A DNA stretch of 7,558 nt from an uncultured Chlorobiaceae bacterium (GTDB taxonomy: Bacteria > Bacteroidota > Chlorobiia > Chlorobiales > Chlorobiaceae), in contig CAIVCU010000389.1 of the NCBI GenBank assembly GCA_903904495.1, forward strand, positions 1-7,558, in the 5' to 3' direction. Position 1 is the first letter of the stretch. Each line of letters opens with the position of its first letter. This document shows, in pieces, positions 6,163 to 7,558 of this stretch. The translations under genes were made by a program, and so were the position numbers. Under the pieces are notes generated by a model. The model saw only the letters and a program-made list of their open reading frames with translations, was not told where the DNA came from and did not search any database.

Positions 6163-6957
6163 TCACATGTTTTCCAGCACTATCTTTGATACGTAAAAAT
6201 TTGCAATCAGCACCAGTCCTGATGAAACAACAATGCCTTTAATGGTCGAACGACCGACACCGGCCGTTCCTCCACGGGCAGAAAATCCGTTGAAGCTGCT
6301 TACAAGTGTTATAATGATGGCGAAAACCGGGGCTTTAAGAAAACCGACCACAAAGTCTTTTGGTGCAAGTCGGGGATAAACGGCGTTCCAGAATATTCCG
6401 GGATCAAGACGATGGTAGTGCTCTGCCATGTATGCTGCGCTGTGAAGGCCGGCAAAGTCGGAGAGAGCTGTCAAGGGCAAAAACATGATAAGTGCGGCAA
6501 CAAGCCGGGGCATGACAAGTTTTGCAACGGGGTCGGTTCCAAAAGCGCGAAGTGCATCAATCTGTTCAGATATCTGCATGGCGCCGAGTTCAGCGCCGTT
6601 TCTTGAACCGAATCGTGCGGAGAGCATCAGGCCCATAAGTAGAGGTCCAAGTTCGCGGATAACCGAGAGAGATGTAGAACGCCCCAGCATGGTTTTTGCA
6701 CCGAAGTCTTCAAGCAGGTTCCCTACTTCAATAGCAAGAAGCGAGCCGATAGAGATGGCACTGACCAGAACAATGGGAACTGAGTCGGTGCCGCAAATAG
6801 TGGCCTGATCGAGTACGTCTCTCCAGTAACGCTTGACTTTTGGAAAAGCTTTAAATGCCCTGACTGAAAACAGAAAAAACTCCTGCATGGTGAGGATAAA
6901 ATCTTTCAGCCAAAGGGCAACTGCTTTTTCCTGTTTACGTGCGAATGTTAACAGCAT
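6163..6957 (-). CDS. mlaE: MlaE-like ABC transporter permease
   Basis: This is the inner-membrane permease of the Mla-type lipid transporter (MlaE/DUF140 family), 264 residues and near the usual family length. Hydrophobic segments lie at about 61-78, 103-113, 150-166, 207-221 and 241-258. The family core is clear: RELGPLLMGLML (101-112), ARFGSRNGAELGAM (114-127) and EQIDALRAFGTDP (131-143), with GRSTIKGIVVSS near the end (235-246). Family members usually have AGR where this one has SAR, a mild variant. The first 24 or so residues are charged and amphipathic, as expected for the interfacial helix. The ATG at 6957 is the most upstream start; an internal ATG at residue 24 would remove this helix and is less likely. 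It is the first gene of a cluster with the ATPase, the MCE protein and a serine hydrolase, and no obvious ribosome binding site precedes it. Confidence 0.9.
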   Translation of the reverse strand: MLLTFARKQEKAVALWLKDFILTMQEFFLFSVRAFKAFPKVKRYWRDVLDQATICGTDSVPIVLVSAISIGSLLAIEVGNLLEDFGAKTMLGRSTSLSVIRELGPLLMGLMLSARFGSRNGAELGAMQISEQIDALRAFGTDPVAKLVMPRLVAALIMFLPLTALSDFAGLHSAAYMAEHYHRLDPGIFWNAVYPRLAPKDFVVGFLKAPVFAIIITLVSSFNGFSARGGTAGVGRSTIKGIVVSSGLVLIANFYVSKIVLENM

Positions 6958-7024
6958 GAATGCATACGTAACGTGCGATGAGCATACACTCTCTGAGGGT
7001 AGCGATGCGGTAAAAAAAGTTGAA

Positions 7025-7054
7025 ATAATAGCAAATCATTCATCGATTGACCAA
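7025..7054 (-). promoter_or_regulatory. candidate promoter of the mlaEFD-hydrolase operon
   Basis: In the 106-bp gap between the PHP gene and mlaE, the minus strand shows TATTAT (7025-7030, five of six -10 consensus bases). TTGGTC (7049-7054, three of six) lies 18 bases upstream. Transcription would start near 7018 and leave a leader of about 60 bases. A short inverted repeat, GATTG-AC-CAATC (7045-7056), covers the -35 element and could be an operator. The -35 is weak and the region is AT-rich, so this is only a candidate; read-through from the PHP gene is also possible. Confidence 0.35.
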
Positions 7055-7063
7055 TCTTATCGT

Positions 7064-7558
7064 TTATACCTGTAAAAGCCTGCTTTTCATTTTTGTCACC
7101 CATTCGCATGGTATGGTAAACTTCCCGAAAGTATCTTCATCCCTTTCTCTCATACCATGATAGTCGGAACCTCCGGAAAAGAGTAAGAAGTACTCATTGG
7201 CAATCTCACGGTAGTAATTCTGCCTGTAGGCGTCGTGGGAAGGATGAATGATTTCAATGCCGTCAAGCCCGAAGGTGATCAGTTGCTTAAGTGTCTCATC
7301 AGGAACATTCTGAGCCGGATGAGCGAGGAACGATAGACCGGACGCTTTATTGATCAGCGCGATGATATCAGCAGGGTGCGTCTCTATGCTTTTAACATAA
7401 GCGGGGCTGTGAGAACCGAGATATTTGCTGAATGCTTCGCTGAAGCTTTTCACATAGCCGACATCCTGAAGCACTGCGGCGATATGCGGTCGTCCGACGC
7501 TTCCGTTCTGAGCTTTGACAATAATCTGCTCAATACCGATTTTTACACCCATTTTGGC
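7064..7558 (-). CDS. PHP-domain phosphoesterase, 3' part (5' end beyond window)
   Basis: This is the C-terminal portion of a polymerase-and-histidinol-phosphatase (PHP) family metal-dependent phosphoesterase. It resembles the YciV/RNase AM group, which acts on 3',5'-nucleotide bisphosphates or short RNA 5' ends. The reading frame stays open to the right edge. The in-frame ATG at 7552 sits inside a family-typical AKMGVKI segment and is internal, not the start. Numbering from that ATG, GRPHIA (20-25), FLAHPAQ (75-81) with H78, GIEIIHPSH (98-106) and GGSDYHG (127-133) with D130 and H132 are the later metal-binding motifs. The segment FSKYLGS is also typical of the group. The N-terminal motif with the first metal-binding histidines should lie outside the window, probably about 100-120 residues away. 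The gene is co-directional with the mla cluster but 106 bp upstream, so whether it belongs to the same transcript is open. The family is well supported; the substrate is not. Confidence 0.85.
   Translation of the reverse strand, partial: AKMGVKIGIEQIIVKAQNGSVGRPHIAAVLQDVGYVKSFSEAFSKYLGSHSPAYVKSIETHPADIIALINKASGLSFLAHPAQNVPDETLKQLITFGLDGIEIIHPSHDAYRQNYYREIANEYFLLFSGGSDYHGMRERDEDTFGKFTIPCEWVTKMKSRLLQV

Noticed and set aside
6244..6255. GGTCG-AA-CGACC inverted repeat inside the mlaE-like gene
   Set aside because: It falls on the conserved GRST coding segment and has only five-base arms with a two-base gap; chance or coding constraint explains it.
7064..7552. The ATG at 7552 as the true start of a short 162-residue protein
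   Set aside because: The frame stays open to the window edge, and the residues before and after this ATG match the interior of PHP-domain proteins, so the gene is cut by the window rather than short.

Overview
The window looks like a chromosomal segment from a green sulfur bacterium (Chlorobiaceae). The strongest clue is a 636-residue CrtU/CruE-type carotenoid desaturase/methyltransferase. This class makes the aromatic rings of chlorobactene and isorenieratene, the carotenoids of chlorosomes. The other genes (QueG, a periplasmic serine hydrolase, an Mla-type lipid transporter, a PHP-family phosphoesterase) are Gram-negative housekeeping types that fit this host without proving it. The genus cannot be settled from the sequence alone.

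Layout, left to right. Positions 1-356 hold no gene I can support; the first 180 bases are only about 25% G+C by my count. queG lies on the minus strand (357-1307) and diverges from crtU on the plus strand (1415-3325) across a 107-bp AT-rich gap that must carry both promoters. crtU runs tail-to-tail, with a 17-bp gap, into a four-gene minus-strand cluster. In transcription order this is mlaE-like permease (6957-6163), mlaF-like ATPase (6158-5424), mlaD-like MCE protein (5400-4522) and a secreted serine hydrolase (4503-3343). Gaps within the cluster are 4, 23 and 18 bp, so it is almost certainly one operon. Upstream of it, after a 106-bp gap with a candidate promoter, is the 3' part of a minus-strand PHP-domain gene cut by the right edge of the window.

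How the genes work together. MlaE, MlaF and MlaD would form the inner-membrane ABC complex that moves phospholipids between the inner and outer membranes. MlaD has one N-terminal membrane anchor, one MCE domain and a long periplasmic tail with three units at an exact 41-residue spacing. The serine hydrolase, exported by a signal peptide, shares the operon and the compartment, which hints at a cell-envelope role. CrtU is the most distinctive protein: a Rieske [2Fe-2S] domain interrupts its FAD-dependent desaturase fold, and its N-terminus resembles a twin-arginine signal. I found no mobile element, CRISPR array, tRNA, rRNA or convincing riboswitch, and no clear sign of a wholly new system. The points most worth following up are the CrtU architecture and export question and the hydrolase coupled to the lipid transporter.
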